Shown piece by piece: positions 54,864 through 64,000 of a stretch of 64,000 nt of DNA (positions within the stretch are counted from its first letter, which is position 1; the number at the start of each line of letters is the position of its first letter). Under the pieces are notes generated by a model, which searched no databases, was not told where the DNA came from, and saw nothing but the letters and a program-made list of their open reading frames with translations. Source of the DNA: Aplidium turbinatum (taxonomy: Eukaryota; Chordata; Ascidiacea; Aplousobranchia; Polyclinidae); NCBI GenBank assembly GCA_918807975.1, contig OU964921.1, positions 12,247,498-12,311,497 on the forward strand, read 5' to 3'. The position numbers and the translations under genes were made by a program.

Positions 54864-55886
54864 ATGGAGTTTATTGTTATTGTAGTGTCACTTTTGGCTA
54901 TTGTGACGTCATTTTTAACTACCTTACTGTATTTCGTAGTGCGTAGCATTAATACTAAGGCAAATAATAACGCCACAGAGGCTTTTCACACTGCTGCACA
55001 AAATATTATGAACTTGTCGGCAAACGTACCAGTATCAAAAAAACTTAAATTACCTGTGTTTACTCATAGCAATGTGCAATTATGGTTATCATTGTGTGAA
55101 TCTGCATTCATGCAGCACCCTGACATGAGCTCACGTGATAAGTTCGATTGCATCGTACAAAAATTTGATCCTAAGCAATTGGCTGATATGACAGAAATTT
55201 TGGATAATTGTGTACATTGTGATTTACCGTATGAAAATTTTAAAACTTTGATCACTGCCGAGAATATGAAGTCTTCTACGGAGAGACTTCACGAGTTCTT
55301 ACATGGTAACAAAGATCGAGGCCTTAAGCCGACCGAGCTCTTAAAGCGTTTACGTCAGTTAGTTGCTATAAACGGTCGTGTTCCTGAGAATTTTTTTCCT
55401 CTCCTTCGCATAGTTTTTCTTGACCGTCTTCCTCCTGGAGTGCGACAACTTTTAACCATCTGTAAGGGTGATGATCTTCAAACGCTCGCCGAACGAGCAG
55501 ATGACATCATTGCTGCGGGAGAGCCATCTAATTCTGCTCCCACGCAAGATACCAATAAACAGCCAGAAATTAACTTCCACTTGGAGAACCGCATTTCTTC
55601 ACTCGCGGACCGCCTGGAGGAGCTCCAAACCTCCATTACTGCTTCTTCTGACTCTCGTTCATGTACAACCTCGATGTCTACACTGAGCTCGCCTGCGAAT
55701 TTTAGGCGCTCGGAGCCGAGTACCTCTACTCCGAAAATTACGGACTCCACCGACTTCAAACCCAAACCGAGGTCCAATGAATCAAGGCGTGTTTTATGCT
55801 ATTACCACCTCACATATGGTAATAAGGCACATCGCTGTAAAAAACCTTGCTCTTGGGTCCCAAGAGGCAAGCCAAAAAACGAATAA
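54864..55886 (+). CDS. gag: gag of CsRn1-like LTR retrotransposon
   Basis: A 340-codon frame. It begins with a hydrophobic N-terminal segment, followed by the retroelement Gag core (LPVFTHSNVQLWLSLCE, and LLKRLRQL further on). It ends with the unusual Cys-His pattern CYYHLTYGNKAHRCKKPC, which is diagnostic of the CsRn1 clade. Gag forms the particle in which reverse transcription takes place. Its end overlaps the start of pol by 40 bases in a different frame, an arrangement that Ty3/Gypsy elements commonly express by ribosomal frameshifting. Confidence 0.9.
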   Translation: MEFIVIVVSLLAIVTSFLTTLLYFVVRSINTKANNNATEAFHTAAQNIMNLSANVPVSKKLKLPVFTHSNVQLWLSLCESAFMQHPDMSSRDKFDCIVQKFDPKQLADMTEILDNCVHCDLPYENFKTLITAENMKSSTERLHEFLHGNKDRGLKPTELLKRLRQLVAINGRVPENFFPLLRIVFLDRLPPGVRQLLTICKGDDLQTLAERADDIIAAGEPSNSAPTQDTNKQPEINFHLENRISSLADRLEELQTSITASSDSRSCTTSMSTLSSPANFRRSEPSTSTPKITDSTDFKPKPRSNESRRVLCYYHLTYGNKAHRCKKPCSWVPRGKPKNE

Positions 55887-58800
55887 CGCCGAGGGATGGA
55901 CGAGTGGGCAGCCTCGGCTCCGCAGGACCTATGACACATTCCGCTCTTTTCATGATTCTTGACACTCTTACTGACATTAACTTTTGTGTTGATACAGGAT
56001 CGACCTTTTCGTTGTTGCCGCGTTGTTATACCGACGTTTCCGAACCGCAATCCAGTCTACGCGCAGCTAATCACACTGCGGTTAACATTTTTGGCGAAAG
56101 ACCATTGACTTTGTCGCTTGGTTTTGACCGCACATTTGAGTGGACGTTCCGCGTTGCAGACGTAGATTTTCCCATTCTTGGACTGGATTTCTTACGCCAT
56201 TTTTGTTTAACACCTGACGTTGTTAACGGCCGTCTCCTACAGACGACCCCAGCCGATCCCTGTGTATCGAGTACTGACTTTGCTTCTGATACGGATTTGT
56301 CTACTTCACCTACTGATGCTTCTGAAGTTCAACTCTATTCTGATGCCTGTTCACCTTCTGCGAGCACAGCACAGATTCCTGCTGAACTAGCTTTCCTAGA
56401 GGAAGAGTTTCCTTCTGTTTTTGAGCTGGAGAACTTCAACCGTCCAGTTCGCCACACAACGGAACACTATATTCCTACCAATGGTCCACCTGTGTGCCAA
56501 CGGGCACGACGACTATCTCCAGAAAAGCTGGAGGGTCTCCGCAAGGAACTGCAGACGCTCCTTGACTTGGACATTATAGAACCGGCGAACTCTCCATACG
56601 GTACACCAGTACACCTTGTACCCAAGCCAAATGGGCGGTACAGAATCACGGGTGATTTTCGCTTGCTCAACAAACAAACCACGAAAGACTCCTACCGCAT
56701 ACCCTATCTTCACGACTTTGTAGACCACCTCTCTGGATCCACTATCTTCTCCAGCCTGGATCTCGTGAAGAGCTACCACCAGATACCCATAGCAAAACAG
56801 GATCGTCACAAGACGACCCTTGTGACTCCAATGGGGAGTTACAACTTCAAACGTACAGCTATGGGTCTCTCGGGTGCCGCACAGACGTTTCAGCGCTTCA
56901 TGGATGAAGTGCTGCGGGGTCTTCCCTATGTCTATTGTTACATTGACGACGTCCTCGTCCATTCTCGAGACTTAGAGGAGCACAAACGCCACCTATCTCA
57001 GGTGTTCAAACGTCTTGACCACTACGGTCTCATCCTCAACAAGGAAAAATGTTCCTTTGCGGTACCCGAACTGAAGTTCCTAGGACACCAGCTCGACTCG
57101 AGCGGCATACGGCCGCTTCCTGGCAAAGTCTCAGCTATCCTGAACTTTCCTCTACCCACCACCGTAAGACAATTACGATGTTTCCTGGGTATGCTCAACT
57201 TCTACCGCATGTTCATACCACACTGTGCGGAAATCCTTCAACCTCTGTACACTTCCTTACCGCCTGGTAAGTCGTCAAAGAAACCTCTGATCTGGACTGA
57301 CATCATGAAGCATGCTTTTGAGACTGCGAAACAGAGCCTCGCGAAAGTCACGTTACTCTCTCACCCCGTTCATGGTGCTCCCATCCAACTAGTCACAGAC
57401 GCGTCCGATACTGCCGCTGGCGCTGTTGTTCAACAACTCATCGATGGCGAAGCCAAGCCGCTCATGTTTTTTTCTCGTTTCTTTAATACAGCTCAACAGA
57501 AGTATAGTGTCTTTGACAGGGAGCTTACAGCCATGTACCTCGCCGTCCGACATTTCTCCTACTTCCTTGAGTCACGTGATTTCACAATCTTTACAGATCA
57601 CCGTCCGCTAGCTGCAGCTTTCAGCGCAACGATGGCGAAAGCCACAGCACGACAGTTACGTTACTTGGCCTACGTCAGTGAGTTCTCCACTGATGTTCGC
57701 TACTTAAAGGGTAGTGAAAACTTGGTCGCAGACTGTCTCAGTCGCGCTGCAGTCAATGCCATTTATGAAGATGGTATCAACTTCGACTTTTGTGACCTGG
57801 CCATTGCTCAACACGATGACACCTCCTTAGCTGACTTTCGTATGAGTCCTACCTCTCTTACGTTGGAAAAACGACTCCTACCTGAACACGGCATCTCCAT
57901 CGAGGGGGATACCTCAACTGGACGCTTTAGAGTCCTGTTGCCGACGACGTATCGCCAAACAGTTTTTAACAAACTGCACAACCTCAACCACGGAGGAATC
58001 AAATCAACACAACGCCTTATTGCTCAACGCTACGTTTGGCCTGACATGAAGGCTGACATTAAAGCTTGGGTTAAGACATGTGTCTCTTGTCAACGCGCCA
58101 AAATTCAACGGCACGTCTCGGCGCCTCTAACTCATTTTCCTACTCCTGACAAACGTTTTGCGAATGTCCATGTTGATATCGTTGGAGAACTACCTGAGTC
58201 CAGCGGATATTCGTATCTCCTCACCGTTATTGACCGCCACACGCGTTGGGTCGAAGCCCTACCGTTGACCAGCATTACTGCACGTGCATGTGCTGATACC
58301 TTTCTCTGGGGTTGGGTATCACGCTTTGGCGCCCCTGTCACCATGGTCACTGACCGTGGTCGACAATTCACCTCTCTCCTGTGGAAAGAGCTATGCCAAT
58401 ACCTTGGGTGTGATCATCGTACAACTACTGGTTACCACCCTGCTTGCAACGGATTAGTTGAAAGGGTGCATCGCACACTCAAAACTGCCATCAGAGCTCA
58501 ATCCAACCCAAACAACTGGTTCTCCCACCTCGGATTGGCACTCCTGGGCACTCGTGCAGTGATAAAGGAAGATCTTGGTTTTTCTTCTGCTGAAGCCACA
58601 CTTGGCACCACCCTTCGTTTACCAGGTGATTTTTTTGCAGACCCTGTTGTAGGTCCTGTCAATTCCCACTACGTGCGTCAGTTACGTGATTTTGTCAACA
58701 ATTTTCCTTACATACGCCCGCGTCATGGCAAACGCTCTGTTTATATGGACGCTGACCTTGACACATGCTCACACGTTTTTATACGACATGATGCAGTGAA

Positions 58801-59143
58801 GGGACCGTTACGTCCACCTTACGACGGGCCTTACCGTGTAATCGATCGTTGTGAGAAGTACTTTACCGTTGACATCGCTGGTCGCACTGATACAGTTACC
58901 ATTGACAGATTAAAACCTGCTTATATGGACACTTCCCCTGATGAGGATTTTTCAAGTCATGCCGAAACGTCACTGCCGTTTCGAGACGATACGTTCTTAA
59001 CTTCTTCGACTTCTTCTATGCAGTACGTTCGTTCCCAGGATGATCCTAGGGTTTCTGACGAGCTCCCAGTCTCATCGACCGCTTCACACTACGTGACACG
59101 TACCGGCAGAGAAGTCAGGTTACCTACTCGTTTCCGGAAGTGA
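55847..59143 (+). CDS. pol: pol of CsRn1-like LTR retrotransposon
   Basis: An open frame of 1,098 codons with the standard Ty3/Gypsy order: aspartic protease (DTGST), reverse transcriptase (FSSLDLVKSYHQ and YIDDVLV), RNase H (LVTDASD), then integrase with a His-His-Cys-Cys zinc-binding region (CVSCQRAK) and a DDE core. The product would copy the element's RNA into DNA and insert it. The frame is continuous, in keeping with the near-identical LTRs. About 555 bases of non-coding sequence lie between its stop and the 3' LTR, with no envelope gene. Confidence 0.95.
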   Translation: MLLGPKRQAKKRITPRDGRVGSLGSAGPMTHSALFMILDTLTDINFCVDTGSTFSLLPRCYTDVSEPQSSLRAANHTAVNIFGERPLTLSLGFDRTFEWTFRVADVDFPILGLDFLRHFCLTPDVVNGRLLQTTPADPCVSSTDFASDTDLSTSPTDASEVQLYSDACSPSASTAQIPAELAFLEEEFPSVFELENFNRPVRHTTEHYIPTNGPPVCQRARRLSPEKLEGLRKELQTLLDLDIIEPANSPYGTPVHLVPKPNGRYRITGDFRLLNKQTTKDSYRIPYLHDFVDHLSGSTIFSSLDLVKSYHQIPIAKQDRHKTTLVTPMGSYNFKRTAMGLSGAAQTFQRFMDEVLRGLPYVYCYIDDVLVHSRDLEEHKRHLSQVFKRLDHYGLILNKEKCSFAVPELKFLGHQLDSSGIRPLPGKVSAILNFPLPTTVRQLRCFLGMLNFYRMFIPHCAEILQPLYTSLPPGKSSKKPLIWTDIMKHAFETAKQSLAKVTLLSHPVHGAPIQLVTDASDTAAGAVVQQLIDGEAKPLMFFSRFFNTAQQKYSVFDRELTAMYLAVRHFSYFLESRDFTIFTDHRPLAAAFSATMAKATARQLRYLAYVSEFSTDVRYLKGSENLVADCLSRAAVNAIYEDGINFDFCDLAIAQHDDTSLADFRMSPTSLTLEKRLLPEHGISIEGDTSTGRFRVLLPTTYRQTVFNKLHNLNHGGIKSTQRLIAQRYVWPDMKADIKAWVKTCVSCQRAKIQRHVSAPLTHFPTPDKRFANVHVDIVGELPESSGYSYLLTVIDRHTRWVEALPLTSITARACADTFLWGWVSRFGAPVTMVTDRGRQFTSLLWKELCQYLGCDHRTTTGYHPACNGLVERVHRTLKTAIRAQSNPNNWFSHLGLALLGTRAVIKEDLGFSSAEATLGTTLRLPGDFFADPVVGPVNSHYVRQLRDFVNNFPYIRPRHGKRSVYMDADLDTCSHVFIRHDAVKGPLRPPYDGPYRVIDRCEKYFTVDIAGRTDTVTIDRLKPAYMDTSPDEDFSSHAETSLPFRDDTFLTSSTSSMQYVRSQDDPRVSDELPVSSTASHYVTRTGREVRLPTRFRK

Positions 59144-59698
59144 TGAACCCTTGCCTTTACCGTACCTTTCTGCTGTACACAGTTCCTTTTTTTTACCTTA
59201 CCTTGAGTCTAGGGATTCTGTGTTCGTGTCCCTTCGTTTCTCTGGTGAGTCTTGAACATCTTTGAGTATGAGTGTGATTCAAAATTTTTGACTTACTTTA
59301 GATACCTTCCTTATGAAGGACTCTTACTGCCTTGTATATACTTCGTAGATATTCACCTCCAACACTGCTGTAGACTGGGTGACACAACTTTGAAAGATCA
59401 GAAGAAATCTAAGGACTGATTGGACAATTACGGACATTATGTCATCGCGAGCAGGGATACTCTGCATGTCGATCGCTCACGCGATACTGCGGCCGTTCCG
59501 CGGGATTTTTATCACATCCGGATTGCTACTCGGAATGACCGTCATGCTAGAAGAACAACGATCATTCTTCTCCGCCTGCTTCATGCCGTAACAACGACCA
59601 TCAGCCGATTCACCCAGAACTACCAATATTTTTGTCATTTCGTTTTGTATTCTTGTCGTGTGTTCGCATAACTTCGTACCCACTTAGAGGGGGAGCTA
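59144..59698 (+). other. untranslated region and polypurine tract of the LTR element
   Basis: No envelope or other gene is visible. The polypurine tract AGAGGGGGAG (59686-59695) lies just before the 3' LTR, where plus-strand synthesis would start. Confidence 0.8.
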
Positions 59699-60251
59699 TG
59701 TCGCGGTACTCCCCTCCATGGAACCCAAATAATAATGTGTTTTGTGCGTCACTGGGGAGACAGCTCGTAGTAGCACGTGATTGGTCCTCTTTTCCACAGT
59801 TCTGGAATGTGACGTTAGATTTAGTGAGAGCGCAGTGTTTGTTTCTTCGTTATGAGAGATGCGCTCCTCTCTTGTAAGAAGCCATTTTTATTTCTGAAAC
59901 TTGAAAAAGAAAGTTAGTTCGTTTTGGACGTCTGCTTAACGGTCGCTTATTACAGTCAAGCACTGGATATATGTTTAAATGCATAATCGATTTATTTCGG
60001 ATCTTGTATCAAAGTAATGGTTATATATTGGAGATACAACCCTCAACCTTTGGATGTACAGTAACGTGGAATAAACTACTGGACGCAGTGAACAGTGAAT
60101 ACGGTAATAAGTAGGCTACGCAGTTATTGTTATACAGTTACACGGTCGCGTCGCCGAAGCGACTTCCATCACAGTTGTTTCGTAGACCGTGTGACGCTTA
60201 GCAAAAGGCTAAGCTGGTGACCCCAACTCATCCATAAGAGGAAAGGCGACA
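59699..60251 (+). repeat. 3' LTR of CsRn1-like element
   Basis: A 553-bp direct repeat of 54232-54784 with about two differences. It is followed at once by GGCG, the second copy of the 4-bp target duplication, and the resumed array. Confidence 0.95.
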
Positions 60252-61880
60252 GGCGCCTAATTGAAGGCGTCTATATACGTTAAAAACTCTATTTATTTTT
60301 AAATACGTAAGACATTTACCCCATTTTTAAACCATTCTGCTCACGTTTCCTTCGTCTGTCCCACCACGAGCTTGCCATCCCTGGAAAGGAAATTTAATTC
60401 TGAACACGATTCAAAAATAAAATTCCGAAAAATATTTCGGGAAAATATTTTTATAGACGGTCAATTGAAGGCGTCTATAAACGTTAAAATCTACATTTAT
60501 TTTTAAATACGTAAGACATTTCCCCCATTTTTAAACCATTCTGCTCGCGTTTCCTTCGTCTGCCCCACCACGAGCTTGCCACCCCTGGAAAGGAAATTTA
60601 ATTCTGAACACGATTCAAAAATAAAATTCCGAAAAATATATCGGGAAAATATTTTTATAGACGCTTAATTGAAGGCGTGCATATACGTTAAAAACTCTAT
60701 TTATTTTTAAATACGTAAGACATTTCCCCCATTTTTAAACCATTCTGCTCGCGTTTCCTTCGTCTGCCCCACCACGAGCTTGCCATCCCTGGAAAGCAAA
60801 TTTAATTCTGAACACGATTCAAAAATAAAATTCCGAAAATTATTTCGGGAAAATATTTTTATAGGCGCTTGATTGAAGGCGTCTATAAACGTTAAAATCT
60901 CTATTTATTTTTAAATACGTAAGACATTTCCCCCATTTTTAAACCATTCTGCTCGCGTTTCCTTCGTCTGCCCCACCACGAGCTTGCCATCCCTGGAAAG
61001 GAAATTTAATTCTGAACACGATTCAAAAATAAAATTCCGAAAAATATTTCGGGAAAATATTTTTATAGACGCCTAATTGAAGGCGTCTATAAACGTTAAA
61101 ATCTCTATTTATTTTTAAATACGTAAGACATTTCCCCCATTTTTAAACCTTTCTGCTCGCGTTTCCTTCGTCTGCCCCACCACGAGCTTGCCACCCCTGG
61201 AAAGGAAATTTAATTCTGAACACGATTCAAAAATAAAATTCCGAAAAATATATCGGAAAAATATTTTTATAGGCGCCTAATTGAAGGCGTCTATAAACGT
61301 TAAAAACTCTATTTATTTTTAAATACATAAGACATTTACCCCATTTTTAAACCATTCTGCTCGCGTTTCCTTCGTCTGTCCCACCACGAGCTTGCCATCC
61401 CTGGAAAGGAAATTTAATTCTGAACACGATTCAAAAATAAAATTCCGAAAAATATTTCGGGAAAGTATTTTTATAGACGCCTAATAGAAGGCGTCTTTTA
61501 ACGTTGAAATCTCTATTTGTTTTTAAATACGTAAGACATTTACCCCATTTTTAAACCATTCTGCTCGCGTTTCCTTCGTCTGCCCCACCACGAGCTTGCC
61601 ACCCCTGGAAAGGAAATTTAATTCTGAACACGATTCAAAAATAAAATTCCGAAAAATATATCGGGAAAATATTTTTATAGACGCCTAATTGAAGGCGTTT
61701 ATCAACGTTAAAATCTCTATTTGTTTTTAAATACGCAAGACATTTCTTCCATTTTTAAACCATTCTGCTCGCGTTTCCTTCGTCTGCCCCACCACGAGCT
61801 TGCCATCCCTGGAAAGGAAATTTAATTCTGAACACGATTCAAAAATAAAATTCCGAAAAATATTTCGGGAAAGTATTTTT
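60252..61880 (-). repeat. right array, outer part (~8 monomers)
   Basis: Continuation of the right-arm array beyond the LTR insertion, same monomer and orientation. It ends where the monomer passes into the right terminal inverted repeat at GGGAAAGTATTTTTATGG. Its order of monomer variants closely matches 52596-54227. Confidence 0.96.
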
Positions 61881-62193
61881 ATGGTCGTTTTTGTGATGCT
61901 TACTTTTCTTGCCATATCACATATAGCAGTCTTAATAGATACGATTTTTTGTCTAACTTTTCGCAATTGCAGTTGCTTTATCTTTGACAAGTCGAGTTTT
62001 TTATTTAAATTTCTGTGTTCACTGTTCATTTGGCTATGGAAAAAATATAAGATTTGCTTTGATGTGGTAACGAGAAGTGATTTTATCAGCTTCCGAGTGT
62101 TGCTACTTTCATCGCATTGTTTATCGCGCAAATTTTTACGGATCATTTTTTTAGGCGGATCGCGCAGAATTATTCTGCCAGAATGACGGTGGT
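61881..62193 (-). repeat. right terminal inverted repeat (313 bp)
   Basis: Reverse complement of 24978-25290 with only a few differences. It ends GAATGACGGTGGT, directly followed by the target duplication. Confidence 0.93.
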
Positions 62194-62201
62194 CAAATGA
62201 C
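62194..62201. repeat. right target-site duplication (CAAATGAC) of giant transposon
   Basis: Identical to 24970-24977. Together they mark a single insertion event for the whole 37-kb unit. Confidence 0.9.
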
Positions 62202-62958
62202 GTCAGAAACTTAGCGGATCAGTACTGAATATTCCCGGACAAAAGTCTGAAATACAGGTTCCGTATCGGGTGGCCCAGCTCAAATATCCTATTTTAAAAC
62301 CTCAAACAAACCGAACTTATGGCATACGCTGAAGCAATTTTATTTTACTTTACGTTTAACCGCAATATGCGCAGGCTACTCGTCAAAGTTGGAGACATAG
62401 CAGTCATAGCTCACTATATAGGCTATCACTGGACAAAATACATAAAGGCATTTAAGCTCATTTTTTCAAGAAAAAAGGGGGGAGTAGCCTAAGCATTACG
62501 TACAAACATCTGTAGGATTGCCCCATGATCAGGGGCGGCGAAACGATTTTTGACTGGGGGGGGCAAGATTATGAAAAAAGGGCACTTTTATTGCTGAAAG
62601 GCTATTTTTTTTTTTAAAGTTTTAAGATAAGATATAGCAATAATGCTCATCATTGAGTAATGATACAAGTGTCCGGTATACAAAGAACAATGGCACGGAA
62701 GAGCATCATGCTATGTTATAATAATGTAGGCTAACCTACTGTGATACAGAATTTTGTGTCTTGAATATTATTTTGAGGCAGAAATGAAAGATTATAATTA
62801 GGATAAAAGCGAATAGCCTAACTGAAATTGTTAAATCTTATTGTAAAATGTGCAGTAGCTTACATGACCTTAAAAGGGCACCATTGCCTCCTTCCCCCCA
62901 TCTACAGAAAAATTGAGGGCAGGAGGGCATCCGCCCCCCCCCCCCCCCAGCCAGCAAG
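62202..62958. other. right host flank, no gene; hAT-like terminus at 62530
   Basis: No coding sequence is recognised. At 62530 the sequence reads CAGGGGCGGCGAAACG with a G-run soon after, which looks like a hAT terminus, but no matching right end was found before the window closes. A C-run lies near 62934-62949. Confidence 0.35.
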
Positions 62959-63165
62959 CCCATATGGGCTGATGTACGGGCCCCATGTGAGCTGCCCATA
63001 TGGGGCCCATACACATTGTGTCCGCGGGCATCACATTGCCCCCATATAAGCTTCCCATATTCATTTATGGGTTTCATGTGGGTTGCTCACACTCAACTCA
63101 CAAATCTAATATGGCCTGCTCATATGTAACCCACAAATTTAATACAGGCTGCCCATATGTAGGCA
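62959..63165. repeat. degenerate CCCATATG-rich repeat
   Basis: GCCCATATG or close variants (CCCATATGGG, TCATATGTAACCC, GCCCATATGTAGG) recur about every 20-50 bases, mixed with CCCATGTG. It looks like a decayed minisatellite, and I see no coding function. Confidence 0.6.
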
Positions 63166-64000
63166 GTAGGCTATATCAGGTAGGCTATATATATAACTGC
63201 AGACAGATGCCAAAGTGCTCAAACTGCAAGCAGTGAACTTTGCGCAATGCATAGCAAGGTGCCCCCAGTAAAGTGCTCAATCGGCGTAAGTCAAAAGCGT
63301 CAAGTGTTCAACTGTTTTATTTGCATCAACTGCACACGGGTACAAAGGATTGACACAGCGAGAGAGCACAAACAAACATAGCCAGGTCGAAGACTTTAGG
63401 AAACCGGCCTGCCACACCCCGCGGCGGCGGGGAGCGGCGTGATTTAGGGGTGACGATGCACCGGGAGGGGTAAGTCCACCAGCTTAGGTTGCGGGGGCCA
63501 GGCTGGAGAGTCGAGGTAGGCCTACCTGTGGAGGGAGAGTGTGGATCGAAAACGTTACATGACCCGTCTGCTAATTTAGAATGGTGGAGCGGGCCAGGGA
63601 GACAGGCTCTTTCTGCATAGCCCAGAAAGATGGCCTGCGACGGACCGGCCGACCCGTCGCGTGTGGACGCTGGAACCGGCAGTAATTGACCGCCGGGCGG
63701 CGCCCACGTCTCCTTCACGCAACCTCGGCGCAGGTACTTGACTCTTATATCCGGTCTGCCAGTAGGCAGAGCGGATAAAATTGGGGTCTACCACGAGGAA
63801 GAGAGTCAACTATTTAAGAGTAATTTGGCTCTCGTGGACTGCATTTTTTTTTACTGCAGTTTTTTTTTTTCTTTTTGCACAACGCTCAGAGTTCAAGATG
63901 GATACCACTACATCTTGCAGGTTTACAATTTTCCATAAGAAATGGATTTGTTTCCTGTCTCATCATTAATGCGTCCGCTCCGGGAGCTGTCCATACACCC
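63166..64000. other. right edge with GC-rich patch, no gene recognised
   Basis: From about 63390 to 63730 the base composition turns GC-rich against an AT-rich background, with segments such as CCCCGCGGCGGCGGGGAGC and GACCGCCGGGCGGCGCCC. Open frames there (for example 63326-63718 minus) arise from lack of stops in GC-rich DNA and show no domain. It could be the edge of another mobile element or a promoter region; I cannot tell. Confidence 0.4.

Larger units (their letters stand above)
54232..60251 (+). mobile_element. Ty3/Gypsy LTR retrotransposon, CsRn1-like, looks whole and young
   Basis: A 6,020-bp element with two 553-bp LTRs (54232-54784 and 59699-60251) starting TG and ending CA. It is flanked by a 4-bp duplication GGCG (54228-54231 and 60252-60255) and inserted in an array monomer. 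The LTRs differ at about two positions, so the insertion is recent. A tRNA-Trp primer-binding site, gag, pol and a polypurine tract are in the usual order. The Cys/His pattern of its Gag and its tRNA-Trp primer point to the CsRn1 clade. It looks whole, with no obvious break. Treated here only as a dated insertion into the giant transposon. Confidence 0.95.
24978..62193 (+). mobile_element. giant fold-back-like DNA transposon with Ulp1 and USP peptidases
   Basis: The element is 37,216 bp as it stands, about 31.2 kb without the LTR element inside it. Layout: 313-bp terminal inverted repeat; left tandem array (25291-45137); coding core (45092-47965); spacer with a SINE; right tandem array in opposite orientation (48721-54231 and 60252-61880); 313-bp terminal inverted repeat. 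Perfect 8-bp duplications flank it. The termini start ACCACCGTCATT. An 8-bp duplication and an RNase-H-type transposase with a CxxH insertion fit MULE- or KDZ-like superfamilies, but I cannot assign one. Arms built of tandem repeats recall Drosophila Foldback and Galileo. The transposase lacks its N-terminal half, so this copy is probably not autonomous. Confidence 0.9.

Noticed and set aside
59632-59877. 81-codon frame across the 3' LTR border (and 54144-54410 at the 5' LTR)
   Set aside because: Chance frame inside the LTR, present twice because the LTR is duplicated.
24978-62193. Polinton/Maverick or other virus-like giant element
   Set aside because: No protein-primed polymerase, capsid, ATPase or retroviral-type integrase is encoded in the core; the transposase pattern and 8-bp duplication differ from Polintons (6 bp).
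63326-63718. 130-codon minus-strand frame in the GC-rich patch
   Set aside because: GC-rich DNA has few stops; no domain, no splice context and overlapping frames on the same strand of similar length.

Overview
The window is animal nuclear DNA. It is AT-rich and intron-rich and carries LINEs, tRNA-derived SINEs, several hAT transposons, one Ty3/Gypsy LTR element and one very large DNA transposon. The only host gene I can name is NSF (N-ethylmaleimide-sensitive factor, the SNARE-disassembly ATPase). Its AAA D1 domain is well conserved, but its N-domain and the end of D2 are clearly diverged from the vertebrate protein. With the tRNA SINEs and AT-rich short introns, this suggests a fast-evolving invertebrate, perhaps a tunicate; that placement is inference only.

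Left part (1-22.7 kb): NSF lies on the minus strand. I could place 17 coding exons, from the ATG at 22209 down to 3796. Their phases join without a break into 671 codons; the last 65-75 codons lie off the left edge. The introns are crowded with transposons. Five hAT-type elements have 8-bp target-site duplications that can be read directly (166-3148, 6627-7860, 13223-14435, 15405-19403, 16294-17913), and a sixth (17318-17791) completes a three-level nest inside intron 3. Two 5'-truncated LINEs, a SINE beside the exon 17 donor, a MITE and small fold-back repeats fill much of the rest.

Right part (24.97-62.2 kb): one giant transposon of 37,216 bp, bounded by 313-bp terminal inverted repeats and a perfect 8-bp target-site duplication (CAAATGAC). 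Inside each terminal repeat is a huge array of a ~204-bp monomer: about 97 copies on the left (25.3-45.1 kb) and about 35 on the right in opposite orientation (48.7-61.9 kb). The arms are therefore long inverted tandem arrays, as in fold-back elements. Between them is a compact ~2.9-kb coding core (45.1-48.0 kb). It holds the C-terminal half of an RNase-H-type transposase, a Ulp1/C48 (SUMO-type) cysteine protease and a USP/C19 deubiquitinase, split over four abutting reading frames. Each monomer contains a TATA-like box, a good 3' splice-site-like motif and a 48-nt exon-like block, and the innermost left monomer runs straight into the coding core. A young, whole-looking CsRn1-type Ty3/Gypsy element (54232-60251) is inserted in the right array.

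The right flank (62.2-64 kb) has no recognisable gene. It holds a hAT-like terminus, a short CATATG-rich repeat and a GC-rich patch of unknown nature. The giant transposon, with its two peptidases and promoter- and exon-like arrays, is the best candidate here for something undescribed.
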